From Chitinophagales bacterium (GTDB lineage: Bacteria; Bacteroidota; Bacteroidia; Chitinophagales; JADIYW01): a DNA stretch of 37,559 nucleotides. The stretch is taken from contig JAGNZZ010000004.1 in assembly GCA_017984135.1 (NCBI GenBank), positions 1 through 37,559 on the forward strand, given 5' to 3'. The position numbers and the translations under genes were made by a program. Shown one piece after another: positions 24,245 to 33,679 of this stretch. The notes beneath the pieces are model-generated. The model was not told the DNA's origin, did not search any database, and worked only from the letters and a program-made list of their open reading frames with translations. The first letter of the stretch is position 1; the number at the start of each line of letters is the position of its first letter.

Positions 24245-25279
24245 ATGAAATCCATCATATATAGTATTTTAGTTCTTGTTGTTTTACTTTTAAATGCGTG
24301 TACTTGCAATCAAAACAAGCATGCTGCCAAAAAAATACAAGAAGTTAAAAAATCGGATATTCATATAACAATTTCTAGATTTGAGGATGATTTATTTGCC
24401 TGTAATCCAAATCAGCTTGATGTAGATTTACCCAAATTACAAAAAAAATATCCTGCATTTTATGATGTTTTTTACAATCAAATATTACAGATTCCAAGTT
24501 TAGGCGACCAAGGCACTCAACTAAATTACATGCAAGAATTTTTGTTGAATAAATACAACAAAGGACTGCGTGATACAGTAAAAAAAGTATTTCCAAATTT
24601 AGATTTTTTGAAAGAAGATTTAGTCGTTTTGTTTACAAATTACAAAAGCCATTTTCCGGAAAAACCGTCACCCATAATCACCACATGCATTTCTGAATTT
24701 CAAATTTCAACTTTTACCGTTGCTGATTCTATTTTAGGAATTTCTTTGGATATGTATTTAGGCGAAAAATACATTTACTATGCTGATATTTTCAAGCAAT
24801 ACGCTTTTATGATTCCAACTTTTGATAAAAAATATATGGCTATTGATTGCGCGAATGTAATTGCAACTAATTTAGTAAAAGCACCTAGTGATAAATCAAC
24901 CTTATTAGACAAGATGATTGCCAAAGGAAAGATTTTTTATATAATTGAAAATTTTCTTCCAAATAAAGAAGAAAAAGACATCATCAAATACACCGATAAA
25001 AATTGGAAATTTTGCATCGATAACGAATCTCAAATTTGGGCTTATTTTTTAAGAGATAATTTATTGTTTGACACACGCTTTGAACAATTCAAATATGTTA
25101 CCGAAGGACCCACAACGTATGGAATGCCGAATACCAGTCCGGGAAGAGTGGGTGCCTGGTTGGGTTGGCAAATTGTTCGTGCTTATATGAAAGAAAATCC
25201 CAATAAAACCATTAAAGATTTAATTGCACTAACAGATGGTCAAAAAATTTTAACTGCTTCAAAATACAAACCGAAATAA
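24245..25279 (+). CDS. gldB: Gliding motility lipoprotein GldB
   Basis: 344 residues. It begins with a lipoprotein signal ending in the lipobox LNAC (Cys19). The body matches GldB: an early ISRFEDDLFAC segment, PKLQKKYPAFYDVFYNQIL, and the C-terminal block GPTTYGMPNTSPGRVGAWLG followed by WQIVRAYM. GldB is required for gliding in Flavobacterium and is associated with the T9SS/gliding machinery in the envelope, although its exact role is unclear. gldC, which often follows gldB, is absent; the next gene lies convergently 10 bases away. Confidence 0.93.
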   Translation: MKSIIYSILVLVVLLLNACTCNQNKHAAKKIQEVKKSDIHITISRFEDDLFACNPNQLDVDLPKLQKKYPAFYDVFYNQILQIPSLGDQGTQLNYMQEFLLNKYNKGLRDTVKKVFPNLDFLKEDLVVLFTNYKSHFPEKPSPIITTCISEFQISTFTVADSILGISLDMYLGEKYIYYADIFKQYAFMIPTFDKKYMAIDCANVIATNLVKAPSDKSTLLDKMIAKGKIFYIIENFLPNKEEKDIIKYTDKNWKFCIDNESQIWAYFLRDNLLFDTRFEQFKYVTEGPTTYGMPNTSPGRVGAWLGWQIVRAYMKENPNKTIKDLIALTDGQKILTASKYKPK

Positions 25280-25289
25280 GTAAAATAGA

Positions 25290-26051
25290 CTACATCACTA
25301 TTTGCAATCCATCGTAAGCAAGTTCCATTGAACCAGGCAACTCTTTCATCACAACATCATACAAACCTAAATGGTGCGAAATATGCGTAAAATAAGCCTT
25401 TTCAGGCTGTGTGCGACATACAATTTCAATAGCTTGTTCCAAATTAAAATGAGAATAATGAGGTTCTTTTCGCAAAGCATTTAATACCAAAACCTTAGAA
25501 CCTTTTATCTTTTCTAATTCCACATCTGCAATAAAATTGGCATCGGTGATATAGGTAAAATCATGGATTCTAAAACCTAATACTGGCAATGTTTTATGAA
25601 TGGCACGAATGGGAATAAATGGAATGTCACCAATTTGAAATGGAGTTTCATCTATTGTTTTCAAATTGATTTGAGGTGCGCCCGGATAATCATGACCCAC
25701 AAATGCATACGAAAATTCTTTCTTTAATATTTCCTGTACCATTTCTTCCGCATACACATCCATTGTTTTACCAAGCATATAATTAAATGGCCGAATATCA
25801 TCCAACCCAGCCACATGATCTTTATGACCATGCGTAAACACTACGGCATCTAAATCCTTTACATTTTCACGCAATAACTGATGACGAAAATCTGGACCAG
25901 TATCAATCACAACACTTGTATTTTCAGATTGAATTAACAAGGAAGTTCTTGTTCTATTATCACGTTTATCGGTAGAAATACAAACTGCACACATGCAGGT
26001 AATCACCGGAACGCCTTGCGATGTGCCTGTACCAAGAAATGTAAACTTCAT
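25290..26051 (-). CDS. PhnP-like metallo-beta-lactamase-fold hydrolase
   Basis: 253 residues. It starts with the lactonase/PhnP-type MKFTFLGTGTSQGVPVITC and a Cys-rich site CMCAVC (19-24). The metal motif HxHxDH is at 74-79 (FTHGHKDHVAGLDD). Later ligands are visible in YITDANFIADVE and the His-rich end ALRKEPHYSHFNLEQAIE / YFTHISHHLG. Related enzymes hydrolyse cyclic phosphodiesters; PhnP acts on a ribose cyclic phosphate, but this protein has no phosphonate genes around it. Probably co-transcribed with the 91-residue gene 39 bases upstream. Confidence 0.9.
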   Translation of the reverse strand: MKFTFLGTGTSQGVPVITCMCAVCISTDKRDNRTRTSLLIQSENTSVVIDTGPDFRHQLLRENVKDLDAVVFTHGHKDHVAGLDDIRPFNYMLGKTMDVYAEEMVQEILKKEFSYAFVGHDYPGAPQINLKTIDETPFQIGDIPFIPIRAIHKTLPVLGFRIHDFTYITDANFIADVELEKIKGSKVLVLNALRKEPHYSHFNLEQAIEIVCRTQPEKAYFTHISHHLGLYDVVMKELPGSMELAYDGLQIVM

Positions 26052-26090
26052 AAGACAATAATGAGAATAAAATTAAACATTGTGCACCAA

Positions 26091-26366
26091 TTACAATTCT
26101 AATTTTTGTTGTGCCAACTGTTCAAACAATTTTAATTGTTTTTCATCTAACAAATTGGCATCAATTTCTATTTGCGAAATAATTTCTATTAACGCATTGA
26201 TGCGCGCTTCGATTTCAAAAAATTTATTTACGACAGCCACTTTCTTATCTTGCAAAATGCAATATCCAGATTGAAATCTACCTTTTTCATATCGAACCAC
26301 ATAATGATTTTCTTTAAAAATAGATTCCAATAAAGTTAATGTCGTGGCATTGTACTTAAAACTCAT
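26091..26366 (-). CDS. Small conserved-looking cytoplasmic protein (91 aa)
   Basis: 91 residues with no signal peptide. The segment VVRYEKGRFQSGYCILQDKK followed by VAVVNKFFEIEARINALIEII is the kind of sequence I associate with a small Bacteroidota protein of unknown function. The C-terminus is a charged helix (LDEKQLKLFEQLAQQ). First gene of a likely pair with the metallo-hydrolase. It is divergent from the Rrf2 gene over 168 bases. Function unknown. Confidence 0.75.
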   Translation of the reverse strand: MSFKYNATTLTLLESIFKENHYVVRYEKGRFQSGYCILQDKKVAVVNKFFEIEARINALIEIISQIEIDANLLDEKQLKLFEQLAQQKLEL

Positions 26367-26534
26367 AGTGTAAAAGTAGTAAGTATGAGGAAAACAATAC
26401 TAAGTTTTTATACACACAAAGTAATATTTCAACAACAAGCCTACTTAGTCCATAGAGAAATAAAAAATCAAAGAAAAAATTTGTATATTCAGCCATCCAA
26501 AAAAATCAGAATATATCACTTTTAACACAACTAA

Positions 26535-26972
26535 ATGCTATCCAAAAAAACTAAATATGCCATTAATGCACTTGTTTTTTTAGCCAAAAAACCTCCAAAG
26601 GAACCTGTATTAATCAGTGAAATTGCGAGTAGTGAACATATTCCTAAAAAATTTTTAGAAACTATTTTGTTGGATTTACGCAATGCAGGCATTTTAAATT
26701 CCAAAAAAGGGAAAGGTGGTGGATATTATCTTATCAAGCATCCATCGGATGTAAACTTGGCAGAAATTATTCGTTATTTTGATGGTGCAATTGGTTTGTT
26801 GCCTTGTGTAACACATAAATATTATGAAAAATGTGAAGAATGTACGGACGAAATTACTTGTGGTATTCGACATGCTTTTTTAGCGATTAGAAATGAAACA
26901 GTAGAAATGCTAAAAAAAGACACTTTAGAAAGCATCATTCAAAAAGAAAATGAATTAAAAAATGCTCACTAA
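26535..26972 (+). CDS. Rrf2-family transcriptional regulator
   Basis: 145 residues. The N-terminal winged helix is typical: KKTKYAINALVFLA, ISEIASSEHIPKKFLETIL and the wing SKKGKGGGYYL. Four Cys (91, 100, 103, 109; LPC...CEEC...C) lie in the region where IscR and NsrR bind an Fe-S cluster, so cluster sensing is plausible; spacing is not identical to IscR. No isc/suf or cysteine-synthesis gene is adjacent. The stop overlaps the next gene by 11 bases (ATGCTCACTAA), so the two are translationally coupled. Confidence 0.92.
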   Translation: MLSKKTKYAINALVFLAKKPPKEPVLISEIASSEHIPKKFLETILLDLRNAGILNSKKGKGGGYYLIKHPSDVNLAEIIRYFDGAIGLLPCVTHKYYEKCEECTDEITCGIRHAFLAIRNETVEMLKKDTLESIIQKENELKNAH

Positions 26973-27621
26973 TCATACATTAGATTTCTTATCTGAACTT
27001 AGTAAAAATAACCATAAAGAATGGTTCGAGCTAAATAGGAATCGATATGAACAATCTCAAACAAACATTAAACTATTTATAAAAAATTGGATTGAACATT
27101 TTGGAAGAAAAGAAGAAACCATTGCACACCTCGAACCCCAAAAATGCATTTTTAGAATACATAGAGATGTTCGTTTTTCTGCAGATAAAACACCTTACAA
27201 AACCAATTTAGGTGCCTACTTATCGAAAGGTGGAAAAAATACAAATTTTGCCGGATATTATTTACACATCCAACCCAATGCCTGTTTTTTTGGTGCCGGA
27301 AATTACATGCCAACACCCGAGCAATTAGCTAAAATTAGACAAGAAATTGATTATAATTATTCAGACTTTTTAAAAATAATCACTGCGAAAAGATTCAAAG
27401 AAACATTTGGAAATTTAGTAGAAGAAAACAAACTTAAACGAGCACCCAAAGGCTATGAAGATGACAATAAAGCTATTGAATATTTAAAATTAAAAAGTTT
27501 TATCGTTTCTAGAAAAATTACGGATAACGAACTTACTTCAGCAGATTTTATAAAAACCATCACTGAATATTCTACCACCGTAAAACCATTCATCGACTTT
27601 CTAAATCACGCATTAGAATAA
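26962..27621 (+). CDS. DUF2461 family protein
   Basis: 219 residues. DUF2461 landmarks are LDFLSELSKNNHKEWFELNR, FRIHRDVRFSADKTPYKTNL with GAYLSKGGK, and the Gly-rich strand YYLHIQPNACFFGAGNYMP. It is a soluble cytoplasmic-type protein of unknown biochemical function. Overlap with the Rrf2 gene suggests shared expression. Confidence 0.9.
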   Translation: MLTNHTLDFLSELSKNNHKEWFELNRNRYEQSQTNIKLFIKNWIEHFGRKEETIAHLEPQKCIFRIHRDVRFSADKTPYKTNLGAYLSKGGKNTNFAGYYLHIQPNACFFGAGNYMPTPEQLAKIRQEIDYNYSDFLKIITAKRFKETFGNLVEENKLKRAPKGYEDDNKAIEYLKLKSFIVSRKITDNELTSADFIKTITEYSTTVKPFIDFLNHALE

Positions 27622-27692
27622 TTCCATTTTTACCAAAACCTTAAATAAATATTGTCATACATCTAATACATTTTATTCCATTGGATATTGAT

Positions 27693-27700
27693 TACATTTG
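27693..27700 (+). promoter_or_regulatory. -7 box of serA, close to the ATG
   Basis: TACATTTG fits TAnnTTTG exactly. Six bases separate it from the ATG, so a leader of only about three bases is predicted. The -33 position is TTTT. Confidence 0.5.
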
Positions 27701-27706
27701 ATAATT

Positions 27707-28939
27707 ATGGCAAAAGAAGTTTCATTCCCTAAAGAAAAAATTAAAGTATTACTGCTAGAAGGCTTGCACGCATCGGCACTGAACGAATTCCATAAAAAAG
27801 GCTATACATCCATTGATAGTCGCAAAGAAGCCATGTCAGAAGCCGAATTATTGGAGTGTATAGAAAACTATCACATTATAGGTATTCGCTCCAAAACCAA
27901 CTTAACTGCTCCGGTTTTAGAAAAAGCAAAAAAACTAATGACCATTGGTTGTTTCTGTATCGGCACCAATCAAGTAGATTTAAAGAAAGCCACTGAATTA
28001 GGCATTCCTGTTTTCAATTCACCATATTCAAACACTCGTTCTGTTGCTGAACTAATCATAGGAAACTCCATCATGCTATTGCGTGGTGTTCCATCAAAAA
28101 ATAAATACATGCACGAAGGCAATTGGCAAAAAACAGCCAATAAAAGCTATGAACTTCGTGGTAAAACAATCGGTATCATTGGATATGGACATATTGGCTC
28201 TCAAGTTTCCGTATTGGCAGAAAACATGGGCTTAAAAGTGATTTATTTTGATGTAGAACCTAAATTACCTTTGGGAAATGCAAATGCGGTGGATACACTC
28301 GATGAATTATTACAAAAAGCGGACATCGTTACCTTGCACGTTCCGGCAACCGCTCAATCACAAAATATGATTGGTGAAAATGAATTTGCACGCATGAAAG
28401 AAGGCGTTATTTTTCAAAATTTAGCACGAGGAAATGTGGTCGATATTCCGGCTTTAGCAAACGCATTAAAAAGTGGCAAAATAAGTGGCGCCGCCATTGA
28501 TGTGTTCCCAAAAGAACCTAAACAAAACGGACCTGGTTTTGAATCTGAATTAATCGGCTTCGACAATGTGATTCTTACACCACACGTAGGTGGCTCTACA
28601 CAAGAAGCCCAAGAAAACATTGGCACTGAAGTAGGCGTAAAACTAACCGGATTCTTAGACAATGGAAGCACTTTAGGCTCCAAAACAGTCCCAGAAATTA
28701 GCTTATCTGTTCAGCAAAATACCCGTCGTGTACTACATATCCACCACAATGTTCCAGGTGTTTTAACCGAAATCAACTCTACTTTATCCAAACATAATGT
28801 CAATATTTTAGGTCAATATTTAAAAACCAATGAAAGTATTGGATACGTCGTGTTGGATGTTGATGCAAATGCTGATTTAGAATTAATGGAGGATTTGAAA
28901 AAAGTAAATAACACACTTAAAGCGCGAATCTTATATTAA
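27707..28939 (+). CDS. serA: D-3-phosphoglycerate dehydrogenase
   Basis: 410 residues from the ATG at 27707; a TTG three codons upstream overlaps the promoter box and is rejected. This is the length of E. coli-type SerA. The Rossmann nucleotide site is GKTIGIIGYGHIGSQ. Catalytic residues appear as Arg in NLARGNVVD, Glu in DVFPKEP and His in ILTPHVGGST. A C-terminal ACT domain (HHNVPGVLTEINSTLSKHNV) normally gives feedback inhibition by serine. It commits glycolytic 3-phosphoglycerate to serine synthesis. No serC or serB is adjacent. Confidence 0.96.
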   Translation: MAKEVSFPKEKIKVLLLEGLHASALNEFHKKGYTSIDSRKEAMSEAELLECIENYHIIGIRSKTNLTAPVLEKAKKLMTIGCFCIGTNQVDLKKATELGIPVFNSPYSNTRSVAELIIGNSIMLLRGVPSKNKYMHEGNWQKTANKSYELRGKTIGIIGYGHIGSQVSVLAENMGLKVIYFDVEPKLPLGNANAVDTLDELLQKADIVTLHVPATAQSQNMIGENEFARMKEGVIFQNLARGNVVDIPALANALKSGKISGAAIDVFPKEPKQNGPGFESELIGFDNVILTPHVGGSTQEAQENIGTEVGVKLTGFLDNGSTLGSKTVPEISLSVQQNTRRVLHIHHNVPGVLTEINSTLSKHNVNILGQYLKTNESIGYVVLDVDANADLELMEDLKKVNNTLKARILY

Positions 28940-29034
28940 AAAAAACGAATCCTTAAAACATTAAACAAACATTACTAAAAAGTAATGAATATTCAATAGG
29001 AAGAAAATAAAATTCAACAAGGATAAATACACCG

Positions 29035-29042
29035 TATCTTTG
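29035..29042 (+). promoter_or_regulatory. -7 box of adk
   Basis: TATCTTTG is an exact TAnnTTTG match in the context CCGTATCTTTGC. It lies 21 bases before the ATG; the -33 element is not clear. Confidence 0.6.
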
Positions 29043-29063
29043 CAACTTAACACAAAAAAATAA

Positions 29064-29648
29064 ATGATAAATTTAATTTTATTCGGTCCTCCGGGAAGTG
29101 GAAAAGGCACACAAGCACTCAAATTAGCAGAAGCCTTTAATTTATATCATATTTCCACTGGAGATTTATTTAGAAACGAAATCAGCAACGAAACACCTCT
29201 TGGATTAGAAGCTAAAAAATACATGACAAAAGGTGAATTAGTGCCAGATGAAGTCACTATAGGTATGCTTTCAAATAAACTAGACGAACAAGCTGGAAAA
29301 GTGGAAGGTTTTATTTTTGATGGATTTCCGCGTACAGAACCACAAGCAGAAGCTTTAGATAAATTGTTGGATTTAAAAAACACCTCCATTAGCTTAGTTT
29401 TAGCCTTAGAAGTAGGTGAAGACGAAATCACACAACGTATATTAGAGCGAGCAAAAAAATCTGAAAACCCACGTGCCGACGATTTAGATGAACGCATCAT
29501 TAGAAATCGCTTTCAAGTATATTTAAAACAAACTTCTCAAGTAGCTGAACATTATAAAAAAGCCAACATGTTTGTTACTTTAAATGGCATTGGAACAATT
29601 GATGAAATATTCGAAAGTTTACAAACAGAAATTAACCGCATAAAATAA
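29064..29648 (+). CDS. adk: Adenylate kinase
   Basis: 194 residues, the short-lid form. The P-loop is [12 protein letters not shown] (residues 6-17); then [19 protein letters not shown] and the lid/arginine region [21 protein letters not shown]. Unlike long-lid enzymes it has no Cys zinc site. It interconverts ATP, ADP and AMP in the cytoplasm. It has its own promoter and a strong terminator before obgE, so despite the closeness the two genes look independently expressed. Confidence 0.97.
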   Translation: MINLILFGPPGSGKGTQALKLAEAFNLYHISTGDLFRNEISNETPLGLEAKKYMTKGELVPDEVTIGMLSNKLDEQAGKVEGFIFDGFPRTEPQAEALDKLLDLKNTSISLVLALEVGEDEITQRILERAKKSENPRADDLDERIIRNRFQVYLKQTSQVAEHYKKANMFVTLNGIGTIDEIFESLQTEINRIK

Positions 29649-29667
29649 ATTTACAACACAACCATAC

Positions 29668-29704
29668 AGAGCTTCAAGAAATAGAACTTTGAAGCTCTTT
29701 TTAT
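29668..29704 (+). terminator. Terminator of adk
   Basis: A 10-bp stem AGAGCTTCAA/TTGAAGCTCT is followed by a T-rich tail. The tail merges into the obgE promoter region. Confidence 0.85.
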
Positions 29705-29708
29705 TTTC

Positions 29709-29716
29709 TATCTTTG
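29709..29716 (+). promoter_or_regulatory. -7 box of obgE, eight bases from the ATG
   Basis: TATCTTTG fits TAnnTTTG exactly. It sits in the T-tail of the adk terminator, and a leader of about 4-5 bases is predicted. Confidence 0.55.
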
Positions 29717-29724
29717 TACTCGAA

Positions 29725-30717
29725 ATGGAAGGAAGCAATTTTATTGATTACGTTAAAATATTTATTCGTTCAGGAAATGGTGGCGGCGGTTCCGTGCATT
29801 TCAGAAGAGAGAAATATGTTCCCAAAGGTGGGCCTGATGGTGGTGATGGTGGACGAGGTGGACACATTATTTTACGTGGCAACAAACAACTTTGGACTTT
29901 GCTCCATTTAAAATATAAAAAACACATCCATGCCGATAATGGTGCCTATGGTGAAGGTGGATTACGTTCCGGAAAAGCCGGCGAAGATATCATTATTGAA
30001 GTACCGTTAGGCACTATCGCTAAAGATGCGGAAACAGGACAAAAAGAAGTAGAAATTCTCGAAGACGGACAAGAAGTAATTTGGCTAAAAGGCGGTCGAG
30101 GTGGACAAGGAAATAATCATTTTAAAACAGCTGTTCATCAAACACCACGCTACGCCCAACCAGGTGAAGTCGGTGAAGAAGGATGGAAAATCATCGAACT
30201 TAAAGTATTAGCAGATGTTGGTTTGGTAGGCTTTCCAAATGCCGGAAAATCAACCTTACTTTCGGTACTCAGTGCCGCCAAACCTGAAATAGCCGATTAT
30301 GCGTTTACTACTTTAGTGCCCAATTTAGGCGTTGTTCCCTATCGCGATGATCGTTCGTTTATCATGGCGGATATACCTGGAATTATTGAAGGAGCACATG
30401 CCGGAAAAGGCTTAGGTGTTCGATTCTTGCGACATATAGAACGCAATTCGTGTCTTTTGTTTTTGATTCCAGCAGATGCAGATGACATCAAAAAACAATA
30501 TAAAATCTTAGAAAAAGAACTAAAATTATACAACAAAGAATTAGTCAATAAACCACGCCTCATCGGAATTTCCAAATCTGATTTATTAGACGATGAACTC
30601 AAACAATTATTGGCAAAAGGGTTACCTAAAAAAATACCACATGTCTTTTTTTCCTCTATCACTAATGAAAATGTAATGGCATTAAAAGATGCCTTATGGA
30701 AAATGATGAATAGCTGA
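29725..30717 (+). CDS. obgE: GTPase ObgE/CgtA
   Basis: 330 residues from the ATG at 29725 ([13 protein letters not shown]); a TTG-started extension would pass through the promoter and terminator and is rejected. The Gly-rich Obg fold is clear ([30 protein letters not shown]). The G domain has G1 [10 protein letters not shown]3 DIPGIIEGA and G4 SKSD. The C-terminal OCT domain is absent, as in many short Obg proteins. It binds the 50S subunit and acts in ribosome maturation and stress signalling. Confidence 0.97.
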   Translation: MEGSNFIDYVKIFIRSGNGGGGSVHFRREKYVPKGGPDGGDGGRGGHIILRGNKQLWTLLHLKYKKHIHADNGAYGEGGLRSGKAGEDIIIEVPLGTIAKDAETGQKEVEILEDGQEVIWLKGGRGGQGNNHFKTAVHQTPRYAQPGEVGEEGWKIIELKVLADVGLVGFPNAGKSTLLSVLSAAKPEIADYAFTTLVPNLGVVPYRDDRSFIMADIPGIIEGAHAGKGLGVRFLRHIERNSCLLFLIPADADDIKKQYKILEKELKLYNKELVNKPRLIGISKSDLLDDELKQLLAKGLPKKIPHVFFSSITNENVMALKDALWKMMNS

Positions 30718-30886
30718 ATGGTGAATAGTGAATGAAAATAAATGGCATTAAATAAATAAAAATGCGATTTATCAATTCAACAAAACACTATTAAACATTG
30801 ATTTTTTTAAGTACCATAGTAAAAATGCGCTTAATTTTTATTAAATGAAAACAAATGGGAATAAAATAAATCAAATACCTTATAAA

Positions 30887-31912
30887 TTACCACGCTAATT
30901 CCTTCATCTTTAATTCCCAATTCCAAGCGTGTAACATCGCATCTTCTAGTGAAAACTTACAAGTCCAATTCAATAAGGATTTAGCTTTAGAATTATCGGC
31001 ATAAACAGCTACTACATCACCTGCACGGCGTGGTCCAATTTTATAGTTTAATTTTAGAGAAGTCACTTTTTCAAATGCTTGAATCGCTTCCAATACTGAA
31101 ACTCCATTGCCGGTTCCTAAATTGAAAATATCTATATTCGAAGTATTTTTATTTTCAATTAAATATTGCAATGCCAATGTATGCGCATGGGCAATATCGC
31201 TAACATGAATATAATCGCGAATATTGCTACCATCACGTGTATCATAATCACTTCCAAACACGGTAAGTTGTGGTAATTTCCCAATTGCAGTTTGTGTAAT
31301 AAACGGCACTAAATTATTTGGTTTATCCAATGGAACTTCACCAATTAAACCGGAAGGATGTGCACCTATCGGGTTAAAATAACGCAACAAAATGGAGGCA
31401 TGTTTTTTATTGGAAATCGAAAAATTACGAATTATTTCTTCTCCTATTTGCTTGGTATGTGCATACGGACTTTCCGCCACTTTCAACGGTGTTTGCTCCG
31501 TTACCGGTAAAGTTTCTGCATTTCCATATACGGAACACGAAGATGAAAAAACAAAATTGGGTATTTCAACTTCATTAATTGCATGTAAAACATTCAATAA
31601 AGATTCTAAATTATTGGAATAATACTGCAACGGATTTTCTACGGATTCTGGCACCGATTTTAATGCTGCAAAATGAATCACGCCGATGGCATCATGGTGT
31701 GCTTTGAAAACTTCATTTACCTCTTTTTGGTTACATAAATCAATTTTATAAAAATTTATTTTCTGATGTGTAATTTGTTCAATCGCATTTAAGGAATAAT
31801 CTTTGGAACGATACAAATTATCTATACAAACCACTTCATATCCATGATTTAATAAATCCACTATAGTATGTGAACCAATATATCCAGCGCCGCCAGTAAC
31901 AATAACTTTCAT
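30887..31912 (-). CDS. galE: UDP-glucose 4-epimerase
   Basis: 341 residues from the ATG at 31912 (MKVIVTGGAGYIGSH); the longer frame to 31984 crosses an inverted repeat and lacks homology-like sequence. Extended SDR: NAD-binding GGAGYIGSH, catalytic Ser region FSSSCSVYG, and YxxxK as YAHTK. It interconverts UDP-glucose and UDP-galactose for surface glycans. It lies 75 bases after rfbA on the same strand; a 17-base imperfect inverted repeat fills the gap, ending four bases before this ATG. No classical terminator separates them, so they are probably one transcript. Confidence 0.96.
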   Translation of the reverse strand: MKVIVTGGAGYIGSHTIVDLLNHGYEVVCIDNLYRSKDYSLNAIEQITHQKINFYKIDLCNQKEVNEVFKAHHDAIGVIHFAALKSVPESVENPLQYYSNNLESLLNVLHAINEVEIPNFVFSSSCSVYGNAETLPVTEQTPLKVAESPYAHTKQIGEEIIRNFSISNKKHASILLRYFNPIGAHPSGLIGEVPLDKPNNLVPFITQTAIGKLPQLTVFGSDYDTRDGSNIRDYIHVSDIAHAHTLALQYLIENKNTSNIDIFNLGTGNGVSVLEAIQAFEKVTSLKLNYKIGPRRAGDVVAVYADNSKAKSLLNWTCKFSLEDAMLHAWNWELKMKELAW

Positions 31913-31916
31913 ATAA

Positions 31917-31979
31917 TTTAGGAGTTTATGAATGCAGAATTTAAGAGTAAAATAAATCAAAGATTCATGAACTCCTAAA
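31917..31979 (-). repeat. 17-base inverted repeat between rfbA and galE
   Basis: Arms 31917-31933 and 31963-31979 match at 16 of 17 positions around a 29-base spacer (TTTAGGAGTTTATGAAT and its near complement). There is no T-run after it in the minus direction. Its distal arm ends four bases before the galE ATG. Confidence 0.7.
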
Positions 31980-31987
31980 CTCACAAA

Positions 31988-32848
31988 CTATTTTAATATA
32001 TCTAATAAATATTGACCGTAACCACTTTTCAATAATGGCTGAGCAATTTCATTTAATTCTGCAGCAGAAATAAAACCTTTTCGGTACGCCACTTCTTCTA
32101 TGCAACCCACTTTTAAGCCTTGTCTTTGTTCTATTACTTGCACAAATTGAGAAGCTTGCATTAATGAATCAAACGTACCTGTATCTAACCATGCAGTGCC
32201 TCTATCTAAAATAGATACTTTTAATTTTCCTTGTTTTAAATATTCTTTATTCACGTCCGTAATTTCATATTCGCCACGTGGACTTGGTTGTAATTCTTCT
32301 GCAATTTTTACGACTTCATTATCATAAAAATACAATCCTGGAACCGCATAATTGGATTTGGGATTTACTGGTTTTTCTTCAATAGAAATGGCATTAAAAT
32401 CTTTATCAAATTCTACTACGCCATAACGTTCCGGATCAGAAACATGATAAGCATAAATTACACCGCCATCCGGATTATTGTTGTTTTCTAATAAATCACC
32501 TAAGCCGGAACCATAAAAAATATTATCGCCTAAAACTAAAGCCACTTTATCCGTGCCGATAAACTCTTTTCCTATTACAAAGGCTTGCGCCAAACCATTA
32601 GGCACTTCCTGAATGGCGTACTGAAAATGGCAACCATATTTTTTGCCATCGCCTAAAAGGCGTTGAAAGTTGGGCATATCATGCGGAGTAGATATAATCA
32701 AGATTTCATTTATACCTGCCAACATCAATACGGAAAGTGGGTAATAAATCATAGGCTTATCATAAATAGGCATAATTTGTTTACTAATCGCATACGTAAT
32801 AGGATAAAGCCTTGTTCCACTGCCTCCAGCAAGTATAATTCCCTTCAT
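31988..32848 (-). CDS. rfbA: Glucose-1-phosphate thymidylyltransferase
   Basis: 286 residues, normal RmlA/RfbA length. The nucleotide-binding signature is [13 protein letters not shown], with the basic site [19 protein letters not shown] and [10 protein letters not shown]. It makes dTDP-glucose, the precursor of dTDP-rhamnose and other deoxysugars. rfbB, C and D are absent here. It precedes galE on the minus strand, giving a small nucleotide-sugar operon. Its start region has only a near-consensus box (TACATTTA, about 13 bases before the ATG). Confidence 0.96.
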   Translation of the reverse strand: MKGIILAGGSGTRLYPITYAISKQIMPIYDKPMIYYPLSVLMLAGINEILIISTPHDMPNFQRLLGDGKKYGCHFQYAIQEVPNGLAQAFVIGKEFIGTDKVALVLGDNIFYGSGLGDLLENNNNPDGGVIYAYHVSDPERYGVVEFDKDFNAISIEEKPVNPKSNYAVPGLYFYDNEVVKIAEELQPSPRGEYEITDVNKEYLKQGKLKVSILDRGTAWLDTGTFDSLMQASQFVQVIEQRQGLKVGCIEEVAYRKGFISAAELNEIAQPLLKSGYGQYLLDILK

Positions 32849-32992
32849 TTTATAGAATAAATGTAATTTGTGAATAATATTTTGTAAAAATACATACTTA
32901 ATGCTTATAAATTTAATAAGTTTGTTGAGAAAATTGGAAGATTTAAAAATTTGTGTTAACTTAGCGTTAATATAAAAAACATCCTAACGAAA

Positions 32993-33679
32993 ATGGCTGA
33001 AAAAACATTTAAAATTCTGGTAGTTGATGACGAACCAGATATCTTGGAATTCTTAAGTTATAATTTAGAAAAAGAAGGATTCTCCGTAGAAACTGCCGAG
33101 AACGGCAAACAAGCATTAGAAAAAGCAAAAAAAAGTCAACCGGACATCGTCCTGCTAGACGTAATGATGCCAGAAATGGATGGAATTGAAGCGTGTAGAA
33201 CTATGCGTGAAATGCCACAATTTGAGCATACAATTATTGCTTTCTTAACAGCGAGAACAGAAGATTATTCGCAAATTGCCGGTTTTGAAACAGGTGCAGA
33301 TGATTACATTTCCAAACCAATAAAACCAAGAGTTTTAGTAAGTCGCTTGAAAGCCTTATTGCGTAGATACGAAGCAAAAGAATCAAAATCATCGTTCTTA
33401 GATGTTGGAAATATTCAAATTGACAGAGAACGTTATTTAATTATTTTTAATGGTACAGAAATGGCGGTTCCACGTAAAGAATTTGAATTGCTTTACTTGT
33501 TGGCATCTAAACCGGGCAAAGTATTTAAACGTGATGAAATTTTAAATGAAATTTGGGGTAGAGATATCATTGTTGGCGACAGAACGATTGATGTTCACAT
33601 TCGTAAATTACGCGAAAAATTAGGAGAAGATTTAATCAAAACAGTAAAAGGTATCGGTTACAAATTTGAAGAAATATGA
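32993..33679 (+). CDS. Response regulator, OmpR/PhoB family
   Basis: 228 residues. The receiver domain has the acidic pair Asp12/Asp13 (VVDDEPD), phosphoacceptor Asp56 (VLLDVMMP), Thr87 and Lys108 (YISKPIK). The C-terminal winged-helix DNA-binding domain reads VPRKEFELLYLLASKPGKVF and DRTIDVHIRKLREKLG. Its stop overlaps the sensor gene by 4 bases (ATGA), so partners are translationally coupled. The pair resembles PhoB/PhoR, but no phosphate genes are present, so the stimulus is unknown. Confidence 0.95.
   Translation: MAEKTFKILVVDDEPDILEFLSYNLEKEGFSVETAENGKQALEKAKKSQPDIVLLDVMMPEMDGIEACRTMREMPQFEHTIIAFLTARTEDYSQIAGFETGADDYISKPIKPRVLVSRLKALLRRYEAKESKSSFLDVGNIQIDRERYLIIFNGTEMAVPRKEFELLYLLASKPGKVFKRDEILNEIWGRDIIVGDRTIDVHIRKLREKLGEDLIKTVKGIGYKFEEI

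Noticed and set aside
30718..30886. Possible small gene or RNA between obgE and galE
   Set aside because: 169 A/T-rich bases with only very short frames and no stable hairpin.
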